The notes: a model not told the origin generated them from the letters alone. 64,000 bases of DNA from Nymphaea colorata (GCF_008831285.2 NC_045140.1:20210370-20274369), one strand, 5' to 3'; counted from the stretch's first letter, positions 49,391 through 62,018 are shown. Program-made: numbers and translations.

Positions 49391-49802
49391 AAGAAGAAGG
49401 GTAGTGGGTAGGCAGAGTCTTCGGTCCATCCCTTTCCATCCTCTTTCTGAGTCTTCACCTTTTAATACTTCACAAAAGTTACCCTCTCAGAAGCAGCAGC
49501 AGCAGCAAGGAGGAAGAAGAAGCAGAAGGAGAAACAAGAAGAAGAAGAAGAAGGAGTCACCTTCTTTCAATCATGTGAGCCTTCTTACCAAAAGCACCGC
49601 CACTGTGAGTTTGAATTCTCCATTTCTCTTCACCATCTAGTCTCTTTTCAACTTGAAATTGCTTTTCCTTCAATCTGGTATGATATGATCCAGTGTGGTG
49701 TGAGCAATTAAAGGTCGCCTCGTCCGCAATTTGATTGGTCTTTTCTGATACAGTGAAGAAGAAGAAGAAGAAGAAGAAGAAGGGAGAAAAAGGAGGAGCT
49801 CA
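49391..49802 (+). other. Probable 5' leader of the zinc-finger gene, with possible upstream start codons and leader intron
   Basis: Contains CAG repeats near 49,493-49,506, GAA repeats near 49,540 and (GAA)n at 49,755-49,782. If unspliced it holds small upstream frames: a start-stop ATGTGA at about 49,573, ATG-ATA-TGA near 49,681, and an 8-codon frame near 49,686. A donor-like gtgagc (about 49,575) and an acceptor ctgatacag (ending about 49,753) would remove these as a leader intron. Confidence 0.45.
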
Positions 49803-50537
49803 ATGGGGGGAGAGAAATCCGACCATGAAATGTCAGATACGAGCAGCGAAGCCACATCCAAGGACCATGGGGAGGCTCCCCAGATCGGACTAGATCTGAG
49901 GCTAGGCAAGAAGGAACCGAATTCCGGCGCCGTCCTCGAGCTCAACCTGATTGAGAACCTCAACGGCGGTGCTTCCCCTGATCCAGAAACCGAACACGAG
50001 AGTGAGCTCGAGCCCAGGGTCTTCTCCTGCAACTACTGTCAAAGGACCTTCCTCAGCTCACAGGCACTAGGCGGCCACCAAAACGCACACAAGAGAGAAA
50101 GAACTCTGGCCAAGCGAGGACAGAGGCTCAGCAGCGGCGCGGCCGGGTTCGGCGGCCACCACGGTTTCCAAAGCATGGCGTCGCTGCCGCTCCACGGGTC
50201 GTTCGCAAACCGGTCTCTGGGCATCCAGGCACACGCCATGATTCATAAGCCCGTCGCCCCCGGCCCGCACCACGTCTGGACCCAGATGCACTTCGACCAG
50301 CGCCCGGGAATCGGGAAGCACCCACTCGGTGGCTTCGACTCCAGCTGGAGGTCCGGCGGCGCAGCCAGATTCGACGACGGGTTAGCCAAATGGCCGGGCA
50401 GGAGCTTCGTGCCGCAGATTGCAGCGGCCGGAGGGGGCGCCACCGCCGCCGGTGCCGCCGAAGGATTTGGGTGGAATAGCAGCCAGTTTGAGTCCCAAAA
50501 AGAGTGCCACAAGCTGGATCTCTCGCTAAAGTTATGA
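49803..50537 (+). CDS. Single C2H2 zinc-finger transcriptional repressor (ZFP1/3/4/7-like), intronless
   Basis: Encodes 244 residues. The one finger is [20 protein letters not shown] and onward, with zinc ligands Cys76, Cys79, His92 and His96 (C-x2-C-x12-H-x3-H). It carries the plant-specific QALGGH motif (87-92). Three EAR-like LxLxL motifs are present: LDLRL (30-34), LELNL (45-49) and the C-terminal LDLSLKL (238-244). The last is typical of the ZFP1/3/4/6/7 and GIS group, which act as nuclear repressors through TOPLESS-type co-repressors in ABA response, trichome or root-hair development. The acidic N-terminus and the Gly/Ala-rich region (145-225) are low complexity. Length fits the family. 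The exact orthologue is not assignable by eye. Confidence 0.93.
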   Translation: MGGEKSDHEMSDTSSEATSKDHGEAPQIGLDLRLGKKEPNSGAVLELNLIENLNGGASPDPETEHESELEPRVFSCNYCQRTFLSSQALGGHQNAHKRERTLAKRGQRLSSGAAGFGGHHGFQSMASLPLHGSFANRSLGIQAHAMIHKPVAPGPHHVWTQMHFDQRPGIGKHPLGGFDSSWRSGGAARFDDGLAKWPGRSFVPQIAAAGGGATAAGAAEGFGWNSSQFESQKECHKLDLSLKL

Positions 50538-53500
50538 TTTCACCCTTTCTTCATTTTTTTCGGCGAATGTTATGTAAATGTATGATCTTTGTGATCCTTT
50601 AAGAGATATATTTCTAACAACATCAGTCACAAGTTCTCTGTGAGATTGTGGAGAATTTTGATTTGGACGGAATGAAGGCAGAGTTCAATGATTTTTGCCT
50701 TCGCTAAAGAAAGCAAGTAAAAGCAAGACCCAAGAAGATGCGGCTTGTACTTATTTCGATGCTTTTTCGTTTCTCCATTTTGATCCCATCTTGTTCTTAG
50801 TTTGATCCGACAAGCAGGTGAAGCCTATTGACTAAGAAATTTGGAGAGTTTTCATCTACCGAAGACATTAGCAAGCCCAACTTAGTAAGGATGTAAAAAC
50901 TGGTCGGTTTTTGAATCAAAGTACATAGAGAATCACACTCCAATCAAATTTGGTACAGCTCCCAAAAAAAAAAATCAAAACACCTGAAACTGGATGCTTA
51001 CGTCCCCCTGGTCGCCGGACCGGTCAGGACTTGGGACATTAGAAGCCCACTTTACTTGGGATCCAAGTCCCCTTTGGATTTGGATCCAAATCAATGGCTT
51101 GGTTAGTTTGGTCGTTGATTTTTAAGTGAGTAGTAAGAATATTTTATCCGTTTATAGTACATGGTCTGCTTTCGGTACTTCATTGTGCTGAGCTTTTTAA
51201 CTTGTGTATTAAGCCAGTAATTTGAATTACTTCTATAGCTTTAGAACCCCAGTTTCTCTCCTCTCGCTGTTTTGGTTGTACCGTAAACCTCTCCAACTGT
51301 TAAGGGAAGTTGAAGAGGTTAGGGGTCCTACTCCATGTGCGGGCGTTTTCGGAAGCTATCGAGGGAAGTTGGACTGTAGCATATATAAAAGGATTTGTAT
51401 TGTTAGGTGGCTGAAAGTTAGAAGTGTGTACTATAATCAGTTGTTAAAAGTACAATGAAGCATCCTTGGATCATAAACTGTCATTAATTATATCAGTGAC
51501 AGTTTTTTTTTTTTTTTTAAAGTAACTATTGCCTCTTATATCATTCTTGGGTTTTTAATGGCGAGGTCTTTTTTTTAGTATTTTTGGGTAAAATTGTTTT
51601 CTTTTTTAGTAAAATCCTGGAAAAATTGCGGCAAATTTTTCAGCCATATATCTATTTTCTTTAAGAACTTATAAACCAATCATTTTTAAACGTTTACATC
51701 TTACAGAGTCATATTTTATGCACCAAAATGCATGCGTGATTTCCACGTGAACTCGTAGGTTTTGGGACATGTAAGCGACATGTACATGGTTCAGATTAGA
51801 GTTAATTAAACTTTTAAAACTTTACTACGTGCAAGCGTTGAATAAGACAGAAACAAGCCACTAATCAAGGATGGTTCTTTGCAGGACGGAACTATAGTTT
51901 CAAAAATTTTAATGAAAGCCAAAATAAACTAAAATTTTGAAATGTAAGCACCCCCACCCCTGCGCGCGCCTGTCATAGTAATGACATCGACAAAATATCA
52001 ATAATTAAACTGAACTTGCGGTATCTTAAAGTGAAGAAAATCGGAAACTAAACAATGAATGGTGCACTGGTACTTCCACGACAGTGACGAAGAGAGACAA
52101 ATGAAAATCAACAGTAGTTAAGAAGAGAAGAAGATGAAAGGAAAAGGGGAAAAGAGCAGAGGAATCATAGGCGAGCTAGCATTGGGAGTACGTTGAATCC
52201 ACCAGACAGAAGGGGCCTCCATGGCGACAGTGTGAAAAGTGATGTAATGGTGCAATCTAATGGTAGAAATGTACAGGATCGGCCACTTCGTGGATGACAT
52301 GAGACCACCAATCTTGTACCTCCTCAGATTCCTCACGAGAAGCTTAGCCATCGTCATCACTTCCGATGCGACCGTCCTCCGGTAACTGCAAACTCTGGAC
52401 CCCAATGTCGCCATTAACTTACCTTTAACTTCCTTCTTCTGCACAGTAAAGCGTTCTCTGCTAACCCCTTTCCCAATACAGTAAAATATATATTACATAA
52501 TTCTTCTGCCCATAATGCAGTATAATGCAGTGCGTGTGTGAGATGTCAGGTTCCTCAGCTGGCTAGAGGAATCAGCAGTTTGTGTGTGTGTGTGTCCATG
52601 TCCATATCTATATAAACTTCTTTTCTCCTACTCTTTTAATTTTTATCCTTTAATTTTCTCACTCTTTTCTTTTTTATTTTTTTAGAACCACCTTTCCTGC
52701 TCTAGAATTCAGAAGAAAAGAGAATTAAATGGTAGTGCTGAAAAGCCGTTGATTTTATTCATTTCTCCACATATAGAGGAAAATACGTAGTTTATAACAG
52801 TCTTTTATATACCAATCTTAATGAAAATCATATGACTCTTTGATCCTAAGCAAATTAAATAGGTGGTTAAATTGAGAATATAAAAGCCAAACTATTTTTT
52901 AAGGAAGCAAAATAGCCTTTAAAAATGCTGCCAAGTGTTGTCGTTTAAGAAAAGTACTGATTTGTTTATATATATGTATATATAACACGCACATACAAAA
53001 AAAAAATAACGAATTAATATTGACGTAATTTCCATATTTGTCTTCAGTAGATGCATTCTAATCCTTGCGTAATGCCCCATGTTTCAACAGTAAAAAGTTC
53101 GTCCAAATTCATAGTTGTTTGATTTAGAATTGTAGGACTCCAGTCTCCGACATATGTCGGATGACAATTCAAACAACTCTCTCTCATATTTCTTCTTATT
53201 AAATGCCAACATTAATAAGTAATTTTAATTGTACATCGTATGGTGCATTTAGCCATGTTCCTCGTTATGCCATTTAAGATGGGAAGAGATGTTCCTACCA
53301 TTCATAGAAAAGGTGTTTTGGTAACTTTATAAGGTAAAATTTTTCCAATACATGATTTATTTAATATGAATCACGTTTTTCACTATTCTGTTTAGATCTA
53401 AAAAGATATAATTAAATTTTCAATTAATGTTAAAAATTAGCATGTTATACATATGTGTGTGTGTGTGTGTTGGTGGTTGCCCAGCAATTTGAACTTTTTT

Positions 53501-54098
53501 ACTTGAAATATATATAACTGCTGACATGCATTTGTAATTTTCAAGAATGTCAAGAAAAACCCACGCTATGATTATGACACAAAAGCACTCAAGGCTATTA
53601 ATTGTTCACTACCTACAAAATCTGACTCATATATTAATTGTGATACTTATATTTAGTCTTAACAGTTTTGGACATTCATATGCATTTATGTAGTTGAACT
53701 AGTGAAAAATGATAAGAAAACGAGAGCCATTGAACGGCTTGATATTTAGATGGACAAGCGATAGATACGCAGCCACGTCTCTATAGTACTCAAATAATGG
53801 AGTCGCCTAAATGCGTGCAGGTTCAGACAGAAAAGGACGGATCTCTACTTCTCATTCAACTTGATTTGCATGTGTCTTCAAGTTTAGTTCACTATGAATT
53901 TCAGACCAGTTATAACATATCTTCCTGCATATGAGTTCTGATGTGCCTCCTCAATTTATTTGCACAAACTTTGCATTAATTCAATACATCACGCTAACCA
54001 TTAAGCTGGGAAGTAGTTATTATTTTCGCATATTATAACACAAATTATATATGATCTGAAGCACCTTATGTGTTCCGGCCATTAATTCCTTTTTATTA
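50538..54098. other. Intergenic, no confident gene
   Basis: AT-rich sequence with (TG)n tracts at 52,581-52,595 and 53,453-53,471 and a poly-T near 51,505. One minus-strand open frame is listed separately. Nothing else stands out. Confidence 0.45.
52118..52444 (-). CDS. Small open frame of unknown function, doubtful
   Basis: Encodes 108 residues. The N-terminal half is basic (KKEVKGKLMATLGSRVCSYR and on to VRNLRRYKIGG), and the end is hydrophobic and Pro/Phe/Ser-rich. A TTTATATAG string on the minus strand about 165 bases upstream could be a TATA box. I recognise no domain, and the frame may be chance. Confidence 0.15.
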   Translation of the reverse strand: MQKKEVKGKLMATLGSRVCSYRRTVASEVMTMAKLLVRNLRRYKIGGLMSSTKWPILYISTIRLHHYITFHTVAMEAPSVWWIQRTPNASSPMIPLLFSPFPFIFFSS

Positions 54099-54122
54099 AG
54101 AGAGAGAGAGAGAGAGAGAGAG
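54099..54122. repeat. (AG)12 microsatellite
   Basis: Uninterrupted AG run; a second, shorter one is at 54,479-54,494. Confidence 0.95.
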
Positions 54123-54499
54123 AACAAAAAAAGAGAGAAGGGGCAGAGAAGGAGGACGGACTACCACAACTCTCATCACTTCTTAATCCAACTCCACAGT
54201 TCAACTCTCAATACAGGATAGTGCCTAGGAGAATCGAACTTGAGACGACAAGTTCCAGCACACACAGATTCGATCAACTATGCCGCACAACATTTGGTTA
54301 AGAAAGAAAAGGCAAAAGAAAACAGCAGCAGCAGCAGTGACCAGACTACAGCCAAGACAGATGTAAGAGTTTTTGTGAATTAGATCTACTAGATGGTGGT
54401 GCTCTTCTCAGATTTGCGATTGTCCACAGACAAAAGGTAAAGGTAGATATGATAAGAAAGGAAGAGAAGAAGAGCAAGAGAGAGAGAGAGAGAGGAAGT

Positions 54500-55790
54500 G
54501 CCGTATTGAATGGCAACGAGCTAGATGCGATGGATGGCAGATTTTGTCTTGGAAGTGAAGAACGGTGCAAACCATTGCACACTGTCAAAAAGGACAGCAG
54601 AATAATTGCAGATATTGGCATGTCAAATGGGAAACCTACAGCTTTCGGCCAATGGCGGACAAGTTTTTCTTTCTTTTTTTTCACCTAAAAAGCACCAGAA
54701 ACCTGGCTCTTGACCTCTTTAGGTTCACGATAAAAGGAGATGGGAATCCTCGAAGCTTTCTTGTGAAGAAAAAAGGAATGATCGATCGGACGTCATCCTC
54801 CGGAGAAAAGCATCGAAGCCAAAAGGGTCATCAGAATTACGTGCACTTCTGACTTCATTACCTTGAGATCCTGTCCATGCGTGTCATTGTCACGGAGGCT
54901 TTCTTTCGTTCTTCGTATCGAAGCAATTTCGCTGTTAACCAGTTGCAGAGTCGTATCCTTGTGACATAGACATTTCTCATTGAATTTCTATGTAAAATTC
55001 TGTTCGTGGCATACAAGCAGTAGGGATCAACAGTAACAATGCGACTGCTTATTATATAAGTTTACTCTGGTAGTGAATATTTTTTGAAATTTTTAGGGGT
55101 TCATAAGGGTTGGCTAAATTACTTAATTATGTCCTTCTTTTTAATGTAAAATCATAGTTATTAGGAGTAGAATGAGATCCGCAAAACGAAAAGCCCAAGC
55201 CCGATGTGAGAGTGAGAGTTGAGTTTTAAAGTTGTACAAGAGTAAGGTTCAATAATCAAACCTGAAATCTCATACAAGCGAACATGTTTATATAAAAAGA
55301 AAGTGGATTATAAGAGTTTACCCTTGTACCAAAGGTTCTTAAGATAATTTGAGGGTTCATAAGTGGGTTGGTGGGTCGAGTTGAGATCCATCAAATTAAT
55401 AGCCCGAATCTAGTGTAAGAGTAAGTCAAGTTATTACAATTAATATCATAATATGTGAACTTAGGGACTTATACACACAGGGTGTGTGCATTAAAAGGGA
55501 TGTGTTGGGTTCTAATACCTCATTATAAAAGTCTAGTCTCATGTTAAAGATTCTTGGAAATCTTTGAAAGTTCATTAAAGGGGTTTTAGTTGTCATGGTT
55601 CCTAACCAAACCCAAGTTGCTAAGAGATGAGATTGACCAAAATTATGAGCCCCAACCCAATGTAGGAGTTGGTCAGATTATTACAACTAATCCATCAGCA
55701 TTTATCAATGTAACCAAAATCATCCTTTCAATTCAAACTGGCGAGTGCCACATGTCATTCTAACTTTTTTGAGAGTTCTAATTATTTTCG
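54500..55790. other. Intergenic, no gene seen
   Basis: AT-rich sequence between the AG microsatellites and the 68-bp tandem repeat. Open frames are short and unrecognised. Confidence 0.4.
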
Positions 55791-55794
55791 TACA

Positions 55795-55930
55795 TTCAAA
55801 ATTGATTCTACTGAATCAGAAGCTTCGGCGAATGGGTGCTCATCTACCACTCAATCAGAAGCTTCAAAATTGATTCCAGAACCGATCGATTTTTGCAGCA
55901 TTGGTGCTCATCTACCACTCAAACTCTAAA
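55795..55930 (+). repeat. 68-bp tandem repeat, two units
   Basis: Both units start ttcaaaattgattc (55,795 and 55,863) and contain ggtgctcatctaccactcaa near their ends. The middles have diverged. Confidence 0.75.
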
Positions 55931-58800
55931 CCATTAACCTCACATTTTCCTTTTGTATGTAAATCCTTTGAAAACGGGAGTGAGGACCAATGGGGCAAAG
56001 CACTAGCCTCTGTCAGGCAGATGAGTGCGACAACCACACTGTCAGTCAACAAGAGGAAGGTGGGGATGCGTGGATCTAATCTAACAGCGCCTCAAGCTTG
56101 GTCTGGGTCTACGTCGAACCAAATACGACCCAGTTGAATGCGGTAGGCCCACAAGCTTCCTATTGCTTTCATAGGCCAAAACCCAAAAAGCCAGGCTTTA
56201 AACCCAGCTTCAATCCCATGAGAGTGACCGCAGCGCCGGCCCATCAGCCAACATTCCAAGTTTTGAACCACACACTGTCATATACATTTCTATTTATCTA
56301 GGTCCAAGTGAAGATACTAATCTGGATTTGGATCCATCCAACATATGATGCAGAAGTAGACTGACCGCTTCTGGTTTTCCGTAGTCAGTAAACAAGCCAA
56401 AGATATTTGAGGATCCCATAGATCGACGCAGCTCTAGAGGAAAGGAAAGAAAAGGGGCTTCGGCCTCTCAGTGGATGGTAGGATTCCCTCCCACTCACCC
56501 GAAAGATACCTGATATCTGAGGACCAAGGTGCAAAAGTTACTAGCTCTGCCGTCGTTTAGTGCAGTTGGAGAGATCGTTGGATGCGAGTCTGTGGCCATT
56601 GAAGGCACAGTGGTCCTACTTCATTCAGATCCACGCACCTGGTGGGTGACGAAGGAGAACTCCCCTCCAGAACTCTCTTAGCCTCTGTCCCTTCCATTCG
56701 CAAAAGAAATTTACAGTCTCCCCGTAGCTTTCTTTCATCCCTTTCGGGGTGTTGCTTGTGCAGTATTATTGTGGTGGTGCCATGATTTCTTCTCTGGGCA
56801 GCTTTCTGCCATTATGTTGGCACACACATGTTGTGTTGAATGCGGCCACTTTCTGTGTCACTCATGGTCCACAACTGCCCTGCAGCAGGGGTCCAGAATG
56901 TGAGGTCCCAATAGCGGGTCCGGCCTGCCATTTACATGGGGCCCGACGCTTGACAGATTAATGCAGATGGGTATGACAGTTCCTGCCTAGTTCAGGTAAA
57001 AATCTTCCAATATGGGAGCTAAGAATTAATTTATATGTATACGCATGCTTGTCTGAATGTTGGGTTCAACTCCATAGAAAGGTGAATGGAGCTCAACATG
57101 TTGGTCTAGTTTTGATTAAATCACTGTTAGGAGGGGACAAGAATATTGAGGAAATATGGACGGATGGTGGCACGAATGAGATGCTTTTGTTGTTTATAGG
57201 TGAAGTAAGTCACTACCCAAAGAAGAGCTTCTCCGAGATTCCACCTTCCATTAAAACCATGGAGAACGAAAGGGCAGACGAAAGAGAAATGGTCCCTTCA
57301 ATAAAGCGCGAGATCGAACAAATCCTTTGGGCCACGATTTTGAGCTTGAACTTCACCACTTGCGGTGAAAGACTCAACGATTGGCCCATCCCCTATTTGC
57401 CTCTCGCTGCCAATCATTTGAGTGGAATAAAGTGTAAGTTACATCAGCCTTTGTTTTGTTGTATTTATGCTTCTGGCTTGTGGGCGATCTAATTGTTTGG
57501 CACTTGGCACCCTTCCATGGTTAAATGCGAAATAGATGTAGGGCACCACTGTATATGGAAGACCACCAAAAAGCAAGTTAAAGCGCGACAAAGGCGGCAC
57601 TCACAGATACTAAAAGCAGACTTTATACCATACAGGATGAGGGGTTGTATCGAGCCTTCAGCATTCAGCCGGCAGCAGGTCTCCCTGCTCATCTAGAAGT
57701 AAACATTAGACACCAAAGAGACAAAAATGAAAACAAGCATTAGCCAGTCTTAACCCAATGAAAGCATGCATCTGAGTATTGAACTCCTGACCATTTTCTA
57801 CTTGGTCATCTTAAAATCAAACCCCTAACCAAGCGGGAAAAAACTGCATCAGCTGGTAGTTAAAAACAGTGTTGTTAAAATGGGTCAGGGTTGGCTCGCT
57901 TTTGGGTCTATTCAAATCGGGTCCGACTCATTTGATTTGATAAAGGTCCAAGCAGGAGAGGACAAAATGGGGTATTTTTTTCAAAATTTTAACTCTTTTT
58001 CATTTGCTGTAGGTGGTTTGTCGGATACTACCAAACACAGCCTGAAACTGAGATGGGAAAAGATGGAAAACCAATAGATTGCAGGTTTACACGTCCTTTT
58101 CATGAAGGGATTAGAGAAGCTCGGGATCTAAACTGGTTGCAGTAGCAGAGGCGTGGTGGCAGATCTAGGAAGAGAAGAACAATCAGGTGTGTAGGGACGT
58201 TTCCTTAAGCTCCTTTCGCATTCTATTTCAGAGTGAGGTCCACCTCGCTCTCCGCATTGGTTGTCATCTATTTCCTGTGGCTGATTTACTCGCTCTCTCT
58301 TTGTCTACACCCAAACAAAACAAGTTCAGAATTACGGATCTGGCTGTTCGAAGCATAGATGGAAAAAAAACACACACGTTTTTTCTAAGAACTTGCATTA
58401 AAAACAGGTCCGTCGGAGAAAAGGGAAAAGCATGATTTTCCAAAAAAAAAAAAAAACACCACAAACGAAAAAATGCGTTTTCTTGTGCTGTTTTTTTATA
58501 TTTTCATATTTTTCTGCATTTTTTTTACTTTTTTACAGTTTTTAATTACCACACTTAGTTTCATATTTTTTCATTTTATTTTTAAGATTTTGGCAACCTT
58601 TATGTTTCTTGCCTGAACTTCTCCAAGAAAAAAAAAAATCTTACATTTTAAACCCAAGAAAAACTTCTAGGGTTAAAACCCAAAAACCATATTTGTGGCT
58701 ATACTTTGTGGCAGCCCAAAGATTCAAGTTTTGTTGAACCTGATCCATTTATTTTCAGAATTTTGATAGGAGATTTTGACCTTCTTGCCGAGGCCGGCGC
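55931..58800. other. Intergenic, no confident gene
   Basis: The longest open frame (57,049-57,492 +, 147 codons) has no recognisable domain and is probably chance. Poly-A and T-rich stretches lie near 58,441-58,560. Confidence 0.4.
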
Positions 58801-58807
58801 TTGATTT

Positions 58808-59100
58808 GAAGGGGGGAGCATGTTCCCCTGCGTCTAGAGTCTGTACAGTCTTTTGCTTTTGCTGTATTTGTTTTGCTTATGTTGAGTTTTGGTGTAAGTT
58901 AGTTTGTTCACCTATGTTGGAGTACCCTCCCAAAACGGCTTCCTAAGTGTGATATTGGGACTCCTTGTTTTGGATGGTCAGCATAGGAATTCTGTAAGTA
59001 GCTTCGGCCATCCTATGTAAGTAAAGCTAAAAGCTTACTTGCTTCCCTCGTGATGTACTCATCTTCTTCAAGTGAATATATTGCGAGTTTTCTTTCCACA
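58808..59100 (+). mobile_element. Probable Ty1/Copia 3' LTR remnant with polypurine tract
   Basis: A polypurine tract (AAGGGGGGAG, about 58,809-58,818) is followed by TGTTCCCC at 58,821, a plausible LTR start. The sequence runs through a T-rich transcript-like region to gaatatattgcgag and ends ttccaCA at 59,100. A short open stretch just before the tract ends DLLAEAGA-stop and may be the end of pol. If correct this is a roughly 280-bp LTR of a truncated element. No matching 5' LTR or target duplication was found in the window. Confidence 0.45.
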
Positions 59101-60006
59101 GTCTTTGTGCAATTTGTATTCTTTGTTTTTGAGAAAGCGTTCAAGTGATTTGCGCCCACTTGAACAAGGCGAAGGCTTGCGGCTTACTGACGAGAGTTTG
59201 CCGCGTCGCGCGGTTCGAAGGAGTCGGCCGGTGACAACTGGACATTACTTTCTTTCTATGTAACCGAATGCACTTTGTTGAAGATGCAAGTGTGCGGTCT
59301 CCTATACTTCTCCTCCAAGGGGGACGGCTCCAGGTTTGATAAAATACACTTAAAGGGCCGCCTTGTTAAAGTGACAGGAAGGGAACAAAGCGTATCAAGA
59401 AAACACGCCTTTGGGATCAAAGACTGTAAAAAGTTAAAAAGGCATGAAAAGTTATGGGAAAAATTATCTGAGCCCCTTTCCTCTGACATGAAAAATGTAT
59501 CGTCTTTTATCCTGGAACTTGGTTCCAGTTCAGATGCGAAAGGACATTTTTGGCTGCACCACCTTGCATTTGCCTTCGGAAAGCAAAGCCTTTCTAAAGC
59601 AAGCAACTACATTTGAGCCTGTATCCCTTTTTCATCTTCTTCTTCTTCTTTTTGGTATTGTAAGCAAGCTGTTAGGCTAACAGTACTAGAATAAGCCAAA
59701 ACAGATGCACCAAGACCACTGAACTCTTGAACTCTGTTTCTAATTGTTTTCCACTTTACATGCAGAAGGCACAACATGGGAAGAGACATTGTTCCTCGCC
59801 CAAGTGCCTAAAACCATGTCGTCTCTTCTGATGCCCCCACGGTAAGGGACTAAGTTTGGCTTGTACAAGGGTGGCTGCCAATGGGGCTTGAAGCCTTTAA
59901 CTGTCGACGCTGGTTTAATGGACGCCCTCCATGCTGCTAGGTACGAGGTGAACTCAATCAAATTTTGAAACCCGGCCCTGAAAGTTGAATATTTTGTTGG
60001 AAGTAC
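59101..60006. other. Intergenic, no gene seen
   Basis: Open frames here (for example 59,275-59,616 +) lack recognisable motifs. The first 150 bases (59,101-59,260) are moderately GC-rich. Confidence 0.4.
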
Positions 60007-60009
60007 TAA

Positions 60010-60273
60010 GGGCTGTTGTCTCATGATTCGACCTTGGAAAACAAAACAAATTCATAAAAACACTTACTACAATGTTTCATGAATCTGCAGCTGCTCATAT
60101 TCATGTACTGCCCCATGAATCTACCTTAAAAAAAATGTACTGTCCCATGAATCTACCTTAAAAAATGAGACAGATTCATGAAACATTCTTGATACAATGT
60201 TCCATGAATCTACTCTACTTTTTTAGCAGATTCATAGACCATAACATTGCATTACTATTACCAAACAGCCCCT
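60010..60273. mobile_element. MITE-like element, about 264 bp, related ends to 39,845-39,998
   Basis: The left end TAA/GGGCTGTTGTC and the right end CCAAACAGCCCC followed by TTAA form imperfect inverted repeats. They resemble the ends of the 154-bp element at 39,845. The interior carries many ATGAATCT motifs in both orientations, including two tandem copies of a ccatgaatctaccttaaaa unit at about 60,111-60,170. It has no coding capacity. The 3-bp TAA target duplication is off by one base on the right, so the boundary is approximate. Confidence 0.55.
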
Positions 60274-60740
60274 TAATGCTTACATAGCTGCAGTTAGTAA
60301 CCAGTGATTCATGATACAATACTGACCCCTTCAAGCTAAAAAAACGGAGGCCTAATAAGACAATTCTATTACTGGGATGCAGTAGGCATTTCCATTACTG
60401 CCTTCCCAATTGTGTCTCTTCTTTTCAAACTTCCATTAATGTCTGAAACGCTACCAACAGCAGTTCGCTGGTGATCCAGCATAAATAGAGACTCCAGAAC
60501 CAGAATGAGCCTGGATGAAATCTGGTGTTATCTTACTAGATCAGAATCTCTGTTTCACCTCCCTTTTCTGGCCGACGTCAATTGTTCTTCATTAACTCTC
60601 ATTCATAACAACATACCAGCCGCTGATCGGCCAGCTCAGACAACAAGAATTGTTGGTATTGTGAGTGGTCAGGCTTAGGAGACTGAGGCCCACTATTGTA
60701 CATTTAACAGCTTGACCTGTGGACATACGGACATCATGAT

Positions 60741-60848
60741 GGTACCATTGTCCGGGGCCGGTAACCAAGGCTCAGTTATCCAGCCTGCCTGTGATAGTGC
60801 TATCGTCTGAGATCGGTAACCAAGACTCGGCGATCTAGGCTGCCTGTG
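60741..60848 (+). repeat. 55-bp tandem repeat, two units
   Basis: The string cggtaaccaag recurs 55 bases apart (60,759 and 60,814). It is followed in both units by (a/c)tc(a/g)g..atc.a..ctgcctgtg. The units are about 60,741-60,793 and 60,796-60,848. Confidence 0.75.
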
Positions 60849-60849
60849 G

Positions 60850-62018
60850 GCCTGCTCCAGTGTTGTTATTGAATACCCAGTACTTTGATGGTACGATCCC
60901 GGAGAAAACAGAATGCCTTGTAACAACTACTTATTACAAATGCAATGTGATTAAGAAACATCAATCCTTAGAAAGGAGAACAGATTTGAGTATCATGTTT
61001 GATCTAGATAGGCATGCTTAGACTATTCAAAGGCACAAGTGAAGCTGCGCAAAATTTTCAACCAATGTATAACTATATATATGGCACACTATTCTGAATT
61101 ACAAACAGTGGTAGTGCAACACTTGCTCGACTGCTGTACCACAAGTCCACCCAAGTCTTGAAGCAATCTTGAACCATGAGGGCAAGGGGAAGAGAGGACG
61201 GCTTCAGCCCTTCTTCAGGGGGCTTGTGAGACAGGTGTGAATAAAATCCCACCAATGCATGGTGCGTCGATTGGATTTCCACTAGCCATGCCCTAATGTG
61301 TAACTGCATATATGTTACAATTACAAACAATGTAAACTCTGCCGAGGTTGAAATGGATATAAGAATGAAGATGGAGTTATATAAGACCGAGATGGAAGAC
61401 GATCGGCAATCGTTCATCACCACTCTCATTTACACAACAATTTTACCTAATAATCTCCCAAACCCTTACCGCCAAGCAACTACTGCAATAACTATGGCGA
61501 AAGCATTAAATAGCACTGTCAAAAGTTCTTCAGGTTTCGAGGGACCTTCACGAAAGTGTTGTAAACGGGCAAATCGCTGGATCTGTACCTTTCATGAGAG
61601 GGCAACAATGGATGGAACTTGTACAGTTGATGTATAACCAGTGATGCCGATCAAGAATAGGATGAGTACTTCACTTGTATGAGCTTGCTCATCTGCCAAA
61701 AGCACGGGCTATAACTTTAAAATAAGGATGCAAATCGGTCTGATGCAGCCATTGCCACATCAGACTGAGCTGTAATTGACTGGTCAGTTTCAGGGTCAGA
61801 TTCAGACCCTAGCGATCAAAATACAGAACCCAATTTAAAATTATATACGCAACCGGATTTGGCAATCGATCAGGTTTACGAGGACAAATATTACCAAATT
61901 TGAATTGAATTACTAGTCAGACTCTAATTTTTTTGTGAAGTTCGACAAATTTGGTTGGAAACCGAGTCATGTGTCTGATAATATCAGGAACGACATCTCA
62001 GGTACCGAGTTTTCCATG

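Noticed and set aside
57049..57492. 147-codon open frame as a gene
   Set aside because: No recognisable domain, and no clear promoter or splice context. Such lengths occur by chance in this window.
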